Shown: one piece after another, positions 22,719 to 32,644 of the stretch | Numbering within the stretch: position 1 is the stretch's first letter | How the letters are laid out: every line of letters starts with the position of its first letter | Source: an uncultured Phocaeicola sp. | GTDB lineage: Bacteria > Bacteroidota > Bacteroidia > Bacteroidales > Bacteroidaceae | NCBI GenBank assembly: GCA_944320855.1 | Contig: CALUJF010000025.1 | Location: forward strand, 1-42,683 | Direction of reading: 5' to 3' | DNA length: 42,683 nucleotides | Made by a program: the position numbers and the translations under genes | Notes under the pieces: model-generated | Told to the model about the DNA's origin: nothing | The model's database searches: none | Seen by the model: only the letters and a program-made list of their open reading frames with translations

Positions 22719-23141
22719 CTAAATGACGATTCTTTCCAACGTATAGATATAATAATCCTTAGGTAAATGAACCGGATTATGCGAATAGCGGTGGGTCTGT
22801 GAATAAATATTGTGGTATGTGTCTGAATTACTACCTTTCAGCAGTGTACCGCTTAAATGAAGAGTATATTTGTAGTCATTATTATCCTTTCTGCCTGCTA
22901 CAATGGCACACATCGGAACAGAAAGGTCTGCATATCCGGACTTAAGTATATGATTTATAGTGCGGATAAGATAGTTGTCCGTAGTCGATTCAACTAATAA
23001 GATATCATTCCCTTCATTGGTTGGAAATAGTGTTTCTGCACATGTGCTTGTATTGCATACCGGAGAAATTTCTTCCGATATTCCCTGGTATGCAAATAAA
23101 GACATTACACAAACAAATATTATCTTCAACCAATAAATCAT
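22719..23141 (-). CDS. Small exported hypothetical protein, 140 aa
   Basis: From ATG 23141 the product begins MIYWLKIIFVCVMSLFAYQG, a signal-peptide-like N-terminus. The 120 or so residues that follow contain VCNTSTC (possible disulfide), LLVESTTDNYLIRTINHIL and a C-terminal strand YTLERIVI. The frame is open to 23219, but that start would put a perfect 16-bp palindrome (23172-23187) inside the gene, so the inner ATG is preferred. It lies between trkA and nuoA, where relatives may carry trkH. I recognise no family. Confidence 0.65.
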   Translation of the reverse strand: MIYWLKIIFVCVMSLFAYQGISEEISPVCNTSTCAETLFPTNEGNDILLVESTTDNYLIRTINHILKSGYADLSVPMCAIVAGRKDNNDYKYTLHLSGTLLKGSNSDTYHNIYSQTHRYSHNPVHLPKDYYIYTLERIVI

Positions 23142-23171
23142 ATAAAAACCGTATCTTATTCTATCCAGCCT

Positions 23172-23187
23172 GCAAAATATATTTTGC
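23172..23187. promoter_or_regulatory. Perfect 16-bp palindrome, operator-like
   Basis: GCAAAATATATTTTGC is fully symmetric and lies 31 bp upstream of the start at 23141. Its right half contains TATATTTTG, one base longer than a TAnnTTTG box. A dimeric repressor site overlapping the promoter would fit. Confidence 0.45.
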
Positions 23188-23220
23188 GGAAAAACAATTA
23201 TCCCTGCGTTTAAAAACATA

Positions 23221-24561
23221 TTATCCGAAATATTTCTCCAATTTCTTAATCATAGCTCCAAGGCAGAACACTACCACGTGGTCATCTTTCTGAATGGTGG
23301 TATTACCTGTCACGAGGATACCTTCTCCATTTCTTATTAGTCCACCTATTGTAGCTCCCTTAGGCAGACCGATGTCTTTAACCTGCGCTTTGGTTATCCT
23401 GGAGCCTTCTTTTACAATGAATTCCGCCACATCGGCATTCGCAAAAGTCAGACATTTCACGTTCGACACATCAGCCTTAAGCATCATCTGGTAGATATGG
23501 CTCGCGGCGATGTATTTCTTGTTTATCACCGTGCCTATGTCCAAGCTTTCGGCCATGCTTATATAATCCACGTTCTCCACCTCCGCCACAGTCTTGCTCA
23601 CCCCCATGCGTTTGGCGGCAAGGCAAGACAGGATATTCGTTTCCGAGTTCCCGGTCAGGGCGACAAAAGCTTCCGTATTTTTAATACCTTCCTCTATCAG
23701 GAGCTCCATGTCGCGCCCGTCGCCGTTTATCACCATTACATCATCGTCCACAATCTCCGTCAGCCTGTTACACCTGCCCTCATCCATTTCTATAATCTTC
23801 ACCTTCATATATTCAGGCAGATACTGGGCCGTGCGGACCGCTATTCTTCCTCCGCCCATAATCATTACGCTCCGTACGTCGGCCTCGTTCTCGCGTCCTG
23901 AAATCTTTCTGATGTATGGGATGTATTTTTTGGTAGTAGTAAAATACACTATGTCGTTCAGTTTCACATAGTCGTCGCCACGGGGGATAATCGTCTCATT
24001 CCCTCTTTTTATGGCCACTATATGGAACGGTATGCCCCGGCCTCCAAGCTCATGGAACGGCACATTCAGTATTTCGGCCTGCTCTCTCATCTTCACACCA
24101 ATCATTATCAGCGCCCCTCCTGCAAACTCCCACCACTGCTTTATCCAGCTCATCTTTACCGCATCCACAATCTCCTTTGCGGCCAGCATTTCCGGATAAA
24201 TGAGTGAATGTACGCCAAGTCCGCCGAAGAATTCCTTATGTTTCGGCAGCAGATATTCGTAATTGTCTATACGCGCCACCGTCTTTTTTGCTCCAAGGTT
24301 ATTGGCGAGCATACAGGCTGTCATGTTACGGCTTTCGTCCGGCGTTACGGCTATGAACAGGTCCGCTCCCGCCACTCCGGCTTCCTTCAGTCCGTTTATC
24401 GAGGTAGGAGAGAAGTTCGCAGTCATCATGTCCAGATTACTGCTCATCTTTCCCAACCTTTCCTGGTTCTCGTCTATCAGTATGATGTCCTGGTCCTCAC
24501 CTGCCAAAAGTTTTGCCAGATGTGTGCCCACTGCTCCTGCACCGGCTATAATTATCTTCAT
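23221..24561 (-). CDS. trkA: Trk potassium-uptake NAD-binding protein
   Basis: The cytoplasmic gating subunit of the Trk K+ uptake system. The 446-residue protein is two tandem RCK units. The first starts [20 protein letters not shown] (Rossmann GxGxxG) with [10 protein letters not shown]. The second starts near residue 233 with [17 protein letters not shown] and [12 protein letters not shown]. Each is followed by a TrkA_C domain. It overlaps dxs by 4 bp (ATGA). The membrane partner trkH, which I would expect downstream, is absent from this window. Confidence 0.93.
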   Translation of the reverse strand: MKIIIAGAGAVGTHLAKLLAGEDQDIILIDENQERLGKMSSNLDMMTANFSPTSINGLKEAGVAGADLFIAVTPDESRNMTACMLANNLGAKKTVARIDNYEYLLPKHKEFFGGLGVHSLIYPEMLAAKEIVDAVKMSWIKQWWEFAGGALIMIGVKMREQAEILNVPFHELGGRGIPFHIVAIKRGNETIIPRGDDYVKLNDIVYFTTTKKYIPYIRKISGRENEADVRSVMIMGGGRIAVRTAQYLPEYMKVKIIEMDEGRCNRLTEIVDDDVMVINGDGRDMELLIEEGIKNTEAFVALTGNSETNILSCLAAKRMGVSKTVAEVENVDYISMAESLDIGTVINKKYIAASHIYQMMLKADVSNVKCLTFANADVAEFIVKEGSRITKAQVKDIGLPKGATIGGLIRNGEGILVTGNTTIQKDDHVVVFCLGAMIKKLEKYFG

Positions 24562-26456
24562 GAGTTCTTTATTTTTTCATAAATGCTATCTTCGTCAAGT
24601 CCGCATATTTTGTACAGTTCGTCCACGGAACCATGCTGCACGAAATGGTCTTCAATTCCCATCCTTACGACCCTCGTATCATATCCGCCATCGGACATGA
24701 ATTCCATAACCGCACTTCCTGCCCCACCTGCAAGGATACCGTCTTCTATAGTAATGACTTTCTTGAAATTCTTTCCTATGTGTCCTAACATTTCAGTGTC
24801 AAGCGGTTTTACGAATCTCAAGTCGTAATGCGCCACACTGATACCAGATTCCTGCTCTATTCTTTCTATAGCCTTTGCTGCTCTATATCCGATAGGTCCC
24901 AATGATATCACAGCCAGGTCCTTTCCTTCTTTCAAAAGTCTGCCTTTACCCACAGGTATAGCTTTTAGATTGCATTTCCAGTCGGTTATCATGCCTCTTC
25001 CGCGAGGGTATCTTATAACGAACGGTCCCATATCCGGCAACTGGGCTGTGTACATCATCTTTCTCAATTCATGTTCGTCCATCGGAGCAGCCACAGTCAG
25101 GTTGGGAATGCTCCTCATGTATGCAATATCAAACATACCATGGTGCGTTGCCCCGTCCTCTCCCACGAGTCCGGCTCTGTCAAGACACATCACGACATTC
25201 AGTTTCTGTATGGCTACGTCGTGTATAACATTGTCGTATGCCCTTTGCATGAAAGTGGAATAGATGTTGCAGAACGGCATTAATCCGTCTTTTGCCATTC
25301 CGGCAGAGAATGTCACTGCATGTCCTTCTGCAATACCTACGTCAAAAACTCTTTCAGGCATCTCCCTCATCATAATGTTCATCGAACATCCGGAAGGCAT
25401 GGCAGGTGTAACTCCCACTATCTTGCTGTTGGCCTGTGCCAGTTCAAGCAGAGTATTGCCGAATACTTCCTGAAACAGTGGAGGCATACCTTCAGCGGCA
25501 GGCTTAATTCTGATACCGGTCTCCTTATCAAACCGGCCGGGAGCATGCCATTCTGTAGCACATTCTTCGGCCGGTTTATATCCTTTTCCTTTCACGGTGT
25601 GTATATGCAGTATCTTCGGACCGTTCATATCCTTTATTTCGTTCATAACCCTTATCAGCGACAAAGTGTCATGTCCGTCTATAGGGCCGAAGTATCTTAT
25701 ATTCATTCCCTCAAAGATATTCTGCTGTTGCATCAGCAATGATTTTAGGCTGTTGTTGAACCTGATTATGGCATTTTTCCTTTCATCAGTCAGAAGTCCC
25801 CACTTCATCATTTGTTTCGACATTGCATTGCGGAACCTGTTGTAGCCCTCCGACGTATGCAGATTCAGAAGATACTGTTTCATACCTCCCACACTGCGGT
25901 CTATTGCCATGTTATTGTCATTCAGGATTATAAGCAGATTATTTGGCGTAGCCGAAGCATTGTTCAGTCCTTCGAAAGCAAGACCGCCGCTCATAGAACC
26001 GTCGCCTATTACGGCCACGATATGTCTGTCTGATTCTTTTTTCAGATTTGCTGCTACTGCCATTCCCAGGGCTGCAGATATGGAGTTCGAAGCATGTCCG
26101 CATGTGAAAGTGTCATATTCGCTTTCTGCCGGCGATGGAAATGGCGCAAGTCCGTTCAGCTTTCTGTTTGTACAGAATCTGTCACGTCTTCCTGTCAGTA
26201 TCTTGTGTGCATATGCCTGATGCCCCACATCCCATACTATGCGGTCGTATGGTGTAGAGAATGTGTAATGTAATGCGACGGTAAGTTCTATCACTCCCAA
26301 ACTGGAACCAAAATGTCCCGGGTTACGTGACAGTTCATCTATTACCATCTCACGTAATTCTTTACACACCTCGGGCAAAACTTCTACCGGAAGCTTGCGA
26401 AGGTCGTCAGGACTGTCAATCTTGTCAAGGAATTTATATGAAGTGTTATGTTCCAT
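24558..26456 (-). CDS. dxs: 1-deoxy-D-xylulose-5-phosphate synthase
   Basis: Condenses pyruvate and glyceraldehyde-3-phosphate, the first step of the MEP isoprenoid pathway and of the route to thiamine and pyridoxal. The 632-residue protein shows [20 protein letters not shown], the thiamine-diphosphate motif GDGSMSGG-(x)n-NDNNMAI, and [15 protein letters not shown] with GIAEGHAV in the pyrimidine domain. A transketolase C-terminal domain follows, giving the standard length and order. It is divergent from the GSCFA gene and shares a short promoter region. trkA follows with a 4-bp overlap. Confidence 0.95.
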   Translation of the reverse strand: MEHNTSYKFLDKIDSPDDLRKLPVEVLPEVCKELREMVIDELSRNPGHFGSSLGVIELTVALHYTFSTPYDRIVWDVGHQAYAHKILTGRRDRFCTNRKLNGLAPFPSPAESEYDTFTCGHASNSISAALGMAVAANLKKESDRHIVAVIGDGSMSGGLAFEGLNNASATPNNLLIILNDNNMAIDRSVGGMKQYLLNLHTSEGYNRFRNAMSKQMMKWGLLTDERKNAIIRFNNSLKSLLMQQQNIFEGMNIRYFGPIDGHDTLSLIRVMNEIKDMNGPKILHIHTVKGKGYKPAEECATEWHAPGRFDKETGIRIKPAAEGMPPLFQEVFGNTLLELAQANSKIVGVTPAMPSGCSMNIMMREMPERVFDVGIAEGHAVTFSAGMAKDGLMPFCNIYSTFMQRAYDNVIHDVAIQKLNVVMCLDRAGLVGEDGATHHGMFDIAYMRSIPNLTVAAPMDEHELRKMMYTAQLPDMGPFVIRYPRGRGMITDWKCNLKAIPVGKGRLLKEGKDLAVISLGPIGYRAAKAIERIEQESGISVAHYDLRFVKPLDTEMLGHIGKNFKKVITIEDGILAGGAGSAVMEFMSDGGYDTRVVRMGIEDHFVQHGSVDELYKICGLDEDSIYEKIKNS

Positions 26457-26483
26457 CTATACATTAATTAAACATTTCTTCCA

Positions 26484-26521
26484 CAAAAGTACTATAAATA
26501 TATATAATGTGGTTACATTTG
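26484..26521. promoter_or_regulatory. Divergent -7 boxes between dxs and the GSCFA gene
   Basis: TACTTTTG on the minus strand (26484-26491) faces dxs and TACATTTG on the plus strand (26514-26521) faces the GSCFA gene; both fit TAnnTTTG. The -33 elements are weak. The two promoters overlap, so they may interfere. Confidence 0.5.
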
Positions 26522-26549
26522 TACCAAAAAATAATAAGTATAGAGTAAT

Positions 26550-27536
26550 ATGGAACTGATAACCAGAACAGAACTGCCTGCCGGACAGTGTGAAATAAAG
26601 CATTCTGACAGATTATTGCTCATGGGGTCATGCTTTACTGATAACATAGGAAACAGACTGTCCGATAGTAAATTCCGGTGTGATGTTAATCCTTTCGGCG
26701 TGCTTTATAATCCAATGTCCATTTTCCAGGCATTGAATGAACTTGTTGACAGAAAGGTGTATTCTGATGATGATGTAATGGAGTCACGCGGAGTCTGGTT
26801 CAGCCTGATGCATCACAGCTCTTTTTCTTCTCCTTCCAAAGAATCGTGTCTGGAGAACATCAATACACGCATCATGTATAGTTCTGACTTCCTTGCCAAA
26901 GCAGACTGGCTTATTCTCACTTTCGGAACAGCCCGTGTCTATCGGTGGAATGAAACCGACTGTATAGTAGGCAACTGCCATAAACTCAATGAGAAACTCT
27001 TTTCACGCACCCTTCTTGAAGTAGAGGATATTGTAAGTTCATATACAGCTCTGATATCGAAAATCAGGAATTTGAATCCTGACATAAAACTTCTGTTTAC
27101 TGTAAGCCCTATACGTCATGCCAAGGATGGAATGCATGGCAATCAGATAAGCAAATCCGTATTGCTTTTGGCTGTAGACAAAATCTGTTCGTCCAATTCC
27201 GGATGCTTTTATTTCCCTTCTTACGAGATTATGATGGACGAGTTGCGCGATTACCGTTTTTATGCCGACGATATGCTGCATCCTTCTTCGCTTGCCGTAG
27301 ACTATATATGGGAAAAATTTTCCGAAACATATTTCAGCAAACCTACCATGGAAGTTATAAAATCATGGAATGAAATAAAGCGTGCTCTGGGACATAAGCC
27401 TTTCAATCCGGAAAGTGAGGCATATGGTAAATTTTTAAGTCAAATACTGTTAAAAATTGGAGCACTAAAGGAAAAATTCACGTACTTAGATGTCGAAAAG
27501 GAAATAGAATTATGTCGAACACTATTGAAGAAATAA
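26550..27536 (+). CDS. GSCFA domain protein
   Basis: A 328-residue soluble protein with the namesake motif LLMGSCFTDNIGNRL near residues 28-42, then FNPFGVLYNP-like NPFGVLYNPMS, WLILTFGTARVYR and FTVSPIRHAKDGMHGN. GSCFA proteins are common in Bacteroidetes and related to SGNH/GDSL-type hydrolases; the true activity is not known to me. Its 3' end overlaps murF-alr by 25 bp, so the two are translated from one message. A link to cell-wall precursor metabolism is inferred from that context. No signal peptide is visible. Confidence 0.88.
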   Translation: MELITRTELPAGQCEIKHSDRLLLMGSCFTDNIGNRLSDSKFRCDVNPFGVLYNPMSIFQALNELVDRKVYSDDDVMESRGVWFSLMHHSSFSSPSKESCLENINTRIMYSSDFLAKADWLILTFGTARVYRWNETDCIVGNCHKLNEKLFSRTLLEVEDIVSSYTALISKIRNLNPDIKLLFTVSPIRHAKDGMHGNQISKSVLLLAVDKICSSNSGCFYFPSYEIMMDELRDYRFYADDMLHPSSLAVDYIWEKFSETYFSKPTMEVIKSWNEIKRALGHKPFNPESEAYGKFLSQILLKIGALKEKFTYLDVEKEIELCRTLLKK

Positions 27537-29977
27537 CCTCTGTATTAAATGCGGAACGTTTAGGAAATACGGAAGCGGCGATTGACTGGATACTTACAGA
27601 CAGCCGGTCATTGTGCTTTCCGGAAGAAACGTTATTTTTTGCCCTTAAAACCAAGCGTAATGACGGTCATAAATATATAGACGAACTTTATGAGCGTGGA
27701 GTAAGGAATTTTGTGGTAAGCGATATCCCTGAAAATATATCTGAATACAATGAATGTAATTTCTTAAAAGTCTCAAATCCGCTCAAGGCTCTCCAGAAGC
27801 TTGCCGCACACCATCGCGAAAAATTTGATATTCCTGTAATTGGAATTACCGGAAGCAATGGTAAGACTGTGGTCAAAGAGTGGCTCTATCATATTATCAG
27901 TCCGTATAAGGTCGTGACACGCTCTCCAAGGAGTTATAACTCTCAGATTGGCGTGCCTCTTTCCGTGTGGCTGCTGAATGAAAATACAGAGATTGGAATT
28001 TTCGAAGCCGGTATTTCCGAAATGGGAGAGATGGAGGAACTTAAACCTATCATACGCCCTACTATTGGGGTAATTACCAATATCGGTGGTGCTCATCAGG
28101 AGAACTTTACATCTGTGCAGGACAAATGTATGGAGAAGCTCCAGCTGTTCAAGGACTGTGATGTAGTGATATACAATGGCGACAATGATATGATAAGCAG
28201 TTGTGTCACAAAGTCTTTGTTCGGCGCACGCGAGATAGCATGGTCCACTAAGGATATGGAACGCCCTCTGTATATCGAGAGCATAGAGAAGTCCAGTGAC
28301 CATACGGTAATCAAATACCGCTATCTTGGTTTTATGAAGGAATATCGCATTCCTTTCATTGACGATGCATCAATAGAAAATTCCATAAACTGTCTGGCTG
28401 TAGCCTTGTATCTTATGATTTCTCCTGAGGATATAGCCGAGAGAATGCTTACTCTTGAGCCGGTTGCAATGCGTATGGAGGTTAAGGAAGGAAAGAACGG
28501 CTGCATACTTATCAACGACAGTTACAATTCCGATTTTGCCTCTCTTGATATAGCACTTGACTTCATGTCACGCCGGACTGAGGATAAAGGCAGAAAACGT
28601 ACTCTTATTCTTTCCGATATATTGGAGAGCGGACAGACCAGCAAACTTCTTTACAGGCAGGTTTCGGAGTTGGTGCATAATCGTGGTGTGGACAAGATAA
28701 TAGGTGTAGGACCGGAAATTTCAGCCTCTGCATCACGCTTCCAGATAGAAAAATATTTCTTTAACAAGACATCAGAGCTTATAGAGTCCGGCATACTCGA
28801 CACTTTGAGGAATGAAGTCGTTCTTATTAAAGGTGCACGTATATTCCATTTCGATGATATCACAGACTATATGGAACTTAAGGTGCATGAAACAATCCTT
28901 GAGATAAACTTGGGAGCCTTGACAGCCAACCTGAATCATTTCCGTAACAAACTCAAACCGGAAACCAAGATGGTATGTATGGTTAAGGCTTCAGCCTACG
29001 GTGCCGGTCCGTTTGAGATAGCAAAGACATTGGAAGAACACAGGGTGGACTATCTCGCAGTAGCTGTGGCCGACGAAGGTGCTGATTTGCGCAAGGCCGG
29101 TATTCATTGTCCTATTATTATAATGAATCCGGAACTAACCGCTTTCAAGACAATGTTCGACTACCGTCTTGAACCGGAAGTATATAGCTTTAATATTTTA
29201 GAAGAACTTATCAAAGCTGCCGAGAGGGAAGGAGTGAGCAATTTCCCTATTCATGTGAAAATAAATACCGGAATGAACCGTCTTGGGTTTGAGCCTTATC
29301 AGGTGCCGCAGTTGGTAGAACGTTTGAAGCGCCAGTCGGCTGTAATACCTCGTTCGGTATTCTCTCATCTTGTAGGTAGCGATGCAAGTCGTTTTGATTC
29401 CTTTACACGCCGTCAGATAGAAACTTTCGAAGATGCGGCAGCAAAACTTCAGGAGGGATTTTCATTCAAGATTCTGCGCCACATCTGCAATACTGCCGGA
29501 ATAGAACGTTATCCGGGAGCGCAGTTCGATATGGTACGTCTTGGAATCGGGCTGTACGGAATTGACCCATATACGGGTAAGATGATAAACAATGTAAGTT
29601 CGCTAAAGACCACCATACTTCAGATACACGATGTAAAGGCTGAAGATACTGTAGGGTACAGCCGCAAGGGGATGCTGGACAGAGATTCACGTATAGCGGC
29701 AATTCCAATAGGCTATGCGGACGGTCTGAACCGTAAATTAGGTAACGGAAGAGGATACTGCCTTGTGAATGGTCAGAAAGCTCCTTATGTAGGTAATATA
29801 TGTATGGATGTGTGTATGATTGATGTAACAGATATAGACTGCAAGGAAGGAGATAAGGTGGAAATCTTCGGCGAGAACCTGCCTGTTACAGCTTTGGCCG
29901 AATGGCTTGATACTATTCCTTACGAAATACTGACCAGTGTTTCAATGCGGGTAAAAAGGGTTTATTATCAGGACTGA
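27512..29977 (+). CDS. murF-alr: Bifunctional MurF ligase / alanine racemase
   Basis: A fusion of two peptidoglycan enzymes. Residues 1 to about 455 are MurF (UDP-MurNAc-tripeptide:D-Ala-D-Ala ligase) with the ATP loop GITGSNGKT (111-119) and INDSYNSDF. Residues about 458-821 are alanine racemase, with the PLP lysine in VKASAYGAG (K492), HVKINTGMNRLGF and the second catalytic base in VGYSRKG (Y716). Making D-Ala beside the enzyme that consumes the D-Ala-D-Ala dipeptide may aid supply. The fusion is typical of Bacteroidetes. The start ATG 27512 lies inside the GSCFA gene. Confidence 0.95.
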   Translation: MSNTIEEITSVLNAERLGNTEAAIDWILTDSRSLCFPEETLFFALKTKRNDGHKYIDELYERGVRNFVVSDIPENISEYNECNFLKVSNPLKALQKLAAHHREKFDIPVIGITGSNGKTVVKEWLYHIISPYKVVTRSPRSYNSQIGVPLSVWLLNENTEIGIFEAGISEMGEMEELKPIIRPTIGVITNIGGAHQENFTSVQDKCMEKLQLFKDCDVVIYNGDNDMISSCVTKSLFGAREIAWSTKDMERPLYIESIEKSSDHTVIKYRYLGFMKEYRIPFIDDASIENSINCLAVALYLMISPEDIAERMLTLEPVAMRMEVKEGKNGCILINDSYNSDFASLDIALDFMSRRTEDKGRKRTLILSDILESGQTSKLLYRQVSELVHNRGVDKIIGVGPEISASASRFQIEKYFFNKTSELIESGILDTLRNEVVLIKGARIFHFDDITDYMELKVHETILEINLGALTANLNHFRNKLKPETKMVCMVKASAYGAGPFEIAKTLEEHRVDYLAVAVADEGADLRKAGIHCPIIIMNPELTAFKTMFDYRLEPEVYSFNILEELIKAAEREGVSNFPIHVKINTGMNRLGFEPYQVPQLVERLKRQSAVIPRSVFSHLVGSDASRFDSFTRRQIETFEDAAAKLQEGFSFKILRHICNTAGIERYPGAQFDMVRLGIGLYGIDPYTGKMINNVSSLKTTILQIHDVKAEDTVGYSRKGMLDRDSRIAAIPIGYADGLNRKLGNGRGYCLVNGQKAPYVGNICMDVCMIDVTDIDCKEGDKVEIFGENLPVTALAEWLDTIPYEILTSVSMRVKRVYYQD

Positions 29978-30004
29978 TTCGTTAGGCTTGCCTTATAAAT
30001 CTGT

Positions 30005-30092
30005 TGTCCGACAGCTGTCAAACGTATGTTTGACAGCTGTCGGTTATTTGTTTGACACGTGTCGGACATACGTTTGACACCTGTCAGACGAT
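30005..30092. repeat. Array of 8 palindromic units with exact 11-bp period
   Basis: Units start at 30005, 30016, 30027, 30038, 30049, 30060, 30071 and 30082 with TGTC or (T/C)GTTTGACA alternating, so pairs repeat every 22 bp. The first pairs form a perfect 16-bp inverted repeat (30008-30023 with 30028-30043) around GTAT. Cores are GACAGCTGTC, GACACGTGTC and GACACCTGTC. It lies between the convergent murF-alr and kduI genes and may double as a terminator. Confidence 0.85.
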
Positions 30093-30110
30093 AGAAATGA
30101 AAGGCAAAAA

Positions 30111-30148
30111 AAAGTCTGTCTATCCCGTATTTGGAACAGACAGACTTT
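30111..30148 (-). terminator. kduI terminator
   Basis: AAAGTCTGTCT (30138-30148 on the minus strand) pairs with AGACAGACTTT (30111-30121) over 11 bp, followed by eight T. It is 22 bp past the kduI stop. Confidence 0.9.
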
Positions 30149-30170
30149 AAATATGACTTATATACCGTTA

Positions 30171-31127
30171 TTATCTCATTTCAGTATATTTGATTTCGTC
30201 TTTATCGCTGTACTTCAAGTTTTCACCGGCCATACCCCAGATGAAAGTATAGTTGCGAGTACCTGCAGCAGCGTGGATGCTCCATTCAGGAGAAGTGATA
30301 GCCTGTTCGTTGTGAAGCCATACCAGACGTTCTTCTTTAGGCTCACCCATCAGGTGGCAGATAGCGTTACCTTCTTCAACATTGAAGTAGAAGTATGCTT
30401 CCATACGACGAGTGTGAGTGTGAGCAGGCATTGTGTTCCATACAGAACCCGGAGCCAATTCAGTAAGACCCATCTGCAACTGGTTAGTACCACCGTTCTT
30501 TACTCTTTCAAGAACATCTTTTACGATAAGCTGGTTTACTACACGGTCGTTACTGTCTTCCATCTTGCCGTAGTGGTCAGAAATAGCCAGAGCATATTTC
30601 TTAGGCTGAGCTTTCTGTGCTTTAACGTCAGTTGTAATCAGCTGAGTGACATACTGTTTGTAAGCAGGAGCAGAGTTGATGTAGAATTTAGCCGGTTTGC
30701 TTGCATCGTTACTCTTGAAAGTAACTTCTTTGTTACCACAGCCAACGTACAATGCTTCTTTATATTTCATCGGATATTCTTTTCCGTCAACAGTTACTAC
30801 ACCGTCGCCACCAATGTTGATAACACCAAGTTCGCGACGTTCAAGGAAATAAGTGATTTCAGGACCAAGTTCACGGAAAGTTTCAAGTTTCAAAACCTTG
30901 TTTACCGGCATTACACCACCGTAAATCAGACGGTCATAAAGTGTATAAGTTAAGTTGATTTCGTCCGGAGCCATTACTTTTTCCATAACGAAAGCGCTGC
31001 GCAAACGTTCTGTATCATAATGCTTAACATCCAGTGGATGGCAAGCTGTTTGCACTTTGTAGTTCATCTGTGCGTTTGTAGAGATGGCTGCTAAGCCCAT
31101 CATCATTGCTAATGCTAATTTTTTCAT
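30171..31127 (-). CDS. kduI: 5-dehydro-4-deoxy-D-glucuronate isomerase (KduI family), exported
   Basis: KduI interconverts 5-keto-4-deoxyuronate and 2,5-diketo-3-deoxygluconate in uronate breakdown from pectin or glycosaminoglycans. The 318-residue protein has all four zinc ligands: H236 and H238 in [16 protein letters not shown]243, and H285 in EWSIHAAAG. Unusually, it begins with a signal peptide ([20 protein letters not shown]), so it should act in the periplasm, while classic KduI is cytosolic. The body starts with [21 protein letters not shown], the normal family N-terminus. It lies 35 bp downstream of an EIIC-like permease and ends at a strong terminator. Confidence 0.88.
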   Translation of the reverse strand: MKKLALAMMMGLAAISTNAQMNYKVQTACHPLDVKHYDTERLRSAFVMEKVMAPDEINLTYTLYDRLIYGGVMPVNKVLKLETFRELGPEITYFLERRELGVINIGGDGVVTVDGKEYPMKYKEALYVGCGNKEVTFKSNDASKPAKFYINSAPAYKQYVTQLITTDVKAQKAQPKKYALAISDHYGKMEDSNDRVVNQLIVKDVLERVKNGGTNQLQMGLTELAPGSVWNTMPAHTHTRRMEAYFYFNVEEGNAICHLMGEPKEERLVWLHNEQAITSPEWSIHAAAGTRNYTFIWGMAGENLKYSDKDEIKYTEMR

Positions 31128-31162
31128 GTTTTTGTTGTTTTATTTAATTTAGGTTATTACGA

Positions 31163-32557
31163 TTAATTATTGCTGTGAGCTTTTGCTTCCTTGATAATGC
31201 GTGTTCTGTTGTAGATAGCCATGATAAGTGCGATAGCTACCAATGCAGCAGAACCTACATACTTGAAGTTGTAAATCAGATGGAAGATACCCCATGAGAA
31301 GATACTTGAAGCGAAGTCCAATGCACCACCCTGGAATCCGTCAGGAATCTTAACGGCAGCATCGCCTGTCTTTATAAATACATCGTGAGCAGCCTGAGTA
31401 AAGAATGGAGCCAAGTCTGTTACGAAGTACAAACCTACGATGAGGCTAACCAATCCGATAAGGAATGTTTTCAATACGTTACCCTTAGTGATAGGGAGTA
31501 CGGCCGGGAACAGGTAGAACATTCCGGCAAGCGAAGCCAATGGAAGGAACTGGTTTCCCGGGAGTATTACTGAAAGGAACAATGCAACAGGAATAAGAAG
31601 AAGCGATACAACCAAAGTTGTTGGATGACCGATAACCAATGCAGGGCTCATACCGATGTTAAGGTTGGCACTGTTCTTGAATTTGCGTGCGATAAGCTCG
31701 CGTGTAGCATCCGAAATAGGACGAAGACCTTCGATGAACAATGAAGTGATACGTGGGATAAGTTCCATTACGGCACCCATCTTGATACCCAACCCGAGGA
31801 TAGCCGGTATATTGTCTACCATTTCCTGACCGTTCTTGCATGCAAGCATACCGATACCGCAACCTACAACGATACCAAGGAAAAGAGGCTCACCCATGAT
31901 ACCGAACTTTCTTTTCATTCCTTCTGCGTCAATATATAATTTGTCGAATCCGGGAATTTTATCTAAAGCCTTGTTGATGACAAGAGCAAAAGGTACAAAT
32001 CCCTGACAGAAAGGTTGTGGGATAGATATACCGTCCATTCCATCATAATATCCTTGGAACTGTTTGCAAGTAAGGTCTGCCATAACAAGTGTTATGATGT
32101 AGCAGATGACGGCAGCAAAGAATCCCCACCAGATATTCTCTGTAGCGAAATATACCACAGCTCCGATGAAGGCAAAATGCCAGTAGTTCCAAAGGTCGAT
32201 ATTGACAGTCTTGGTTGTTTTGGTAAGAAGCATTACAATGTTTACAGCCAAACATACAGGAATGATAAATGCTCCTACAGAAGTGTTGTATGCCACGGAA
32301 GCTGCAGCAGGCCAACCCATATCAAAAATACCTAAACTTAAACCGTAAATTTCGGTTACTTTCTTAAGTGGGTCACCCAAACTGCTTGTCAGCAAGGCTG
32401 TCACAACTGACAGACCTACGAAACCGACACCCACTAACAGACCGCTCTTGAGAGCCTTACCAAATTTAATTCCGATACACAAGCCTAAGATTGTAAAAAT
32501 GATAGGCATCATCACCGCAGCACCCAGCCCAATGATGTAACTGAAAACTTGTTCCAT
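31163..32557 (-). CDS. Galactitol-type PTS EIIC-like permease, orphan
   Basis: A 464-residue integral membrane protein resembling the EIIC (GatC) component of galactitol-class phosphotransferase transporters. Visible features are MEQVFSYIIGLGAAVMMPIIF, YNTSVGAFIIPVCL, GEPLFLGIVVGCGIGMLA and IEGLRPISDATRELI, with about 10-12 helices. No EIIA, EIIB, HPr or EI gene lies nearby, and Bacteroidetes usually lack the PTS, so it probably works as a plain carrier. It shares an operon with exported KduI, so a uronate-derived ketose or polyol is a fair guess at the substrate. The promoter is at 32613-32644. Confidence 0.85.
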   Translation of the reverse strand: MEQVFSYIIGLGAAVMMPIIFTILGLCIGIKFGKALKSGLLVGVGFVGLSVVTALLTSSLGDPLKKVTEIYGLSLGIFDMGWPAAASVAYNTSVGAFIIPVCLAVNIVMLLTKTTKTVNIDLWNYWHFAFIGAVVYFATENIWWGFFAAVICYIITLVMADLTCKQFQGYYDGMDGISIPQPFCQGFVPFALVINKALDKIPGFDKLYIDAEGMKRKFGIMGEPLFLGIVVGCGIGMLACKNGQEMVDNIPAILGLGIKMGAVMELIPRITSLFIEGLRPISDATRELIARKFKNSANLNIGMSPALVIGHPTTLVVSLLLIPVALFLSVILPGNQFLPLASLAGMFYLFPAVLPITKGNVLKTFLIGLVSLIVGLYFVTDLAPFFTQAAHDVFIKTGDAAVKIPDGFQGGALDFASSIFSWGIFHLIYNFKYVGSAALVAIALIMAIYNRTRIIKEAKAHSNN

Positions 32558-32612
32558 GCTTTTTTTCTACAGATTTTACTCTAATTAAGATTTAGTTATT
32601 TATTTTATTTGC

Positions 32613-32644
32613 CAAAAATAATGTCTTTTATTGTAATTTCCAAT
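32613..32644 (-). promoter_or_regulatory. Promoter of the EIIC-kduI operon
   Basis: ATTG (32641-32644) and TATTTTTG (32613-32620) on the minus strand are 20 bp apart, close to TTTG-N19-21-TAnnTTTG. It lies 56 bp before the start codon. Confidence 0.75.

Noticed and set aside
22719-23219. 166-residue version of the small exported protein
   Set aside because: The extra 26 residues hide the signal peptide and include a perfect palindrome better explained as an operator; ATG 23141 is preferred.
30005-30092. CRISPR-like array
   Set aside because: Units are only 11 bp (22 bp as pairs) with no unique spacers and no cas genes; this is a phased palindromic array.
30153-30953. 266-codon plus-strand frame
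   Set aside because: It lies antisense to the clearly real kduI gene, is rich in F, V and S, and has no domain; a shadow frame.
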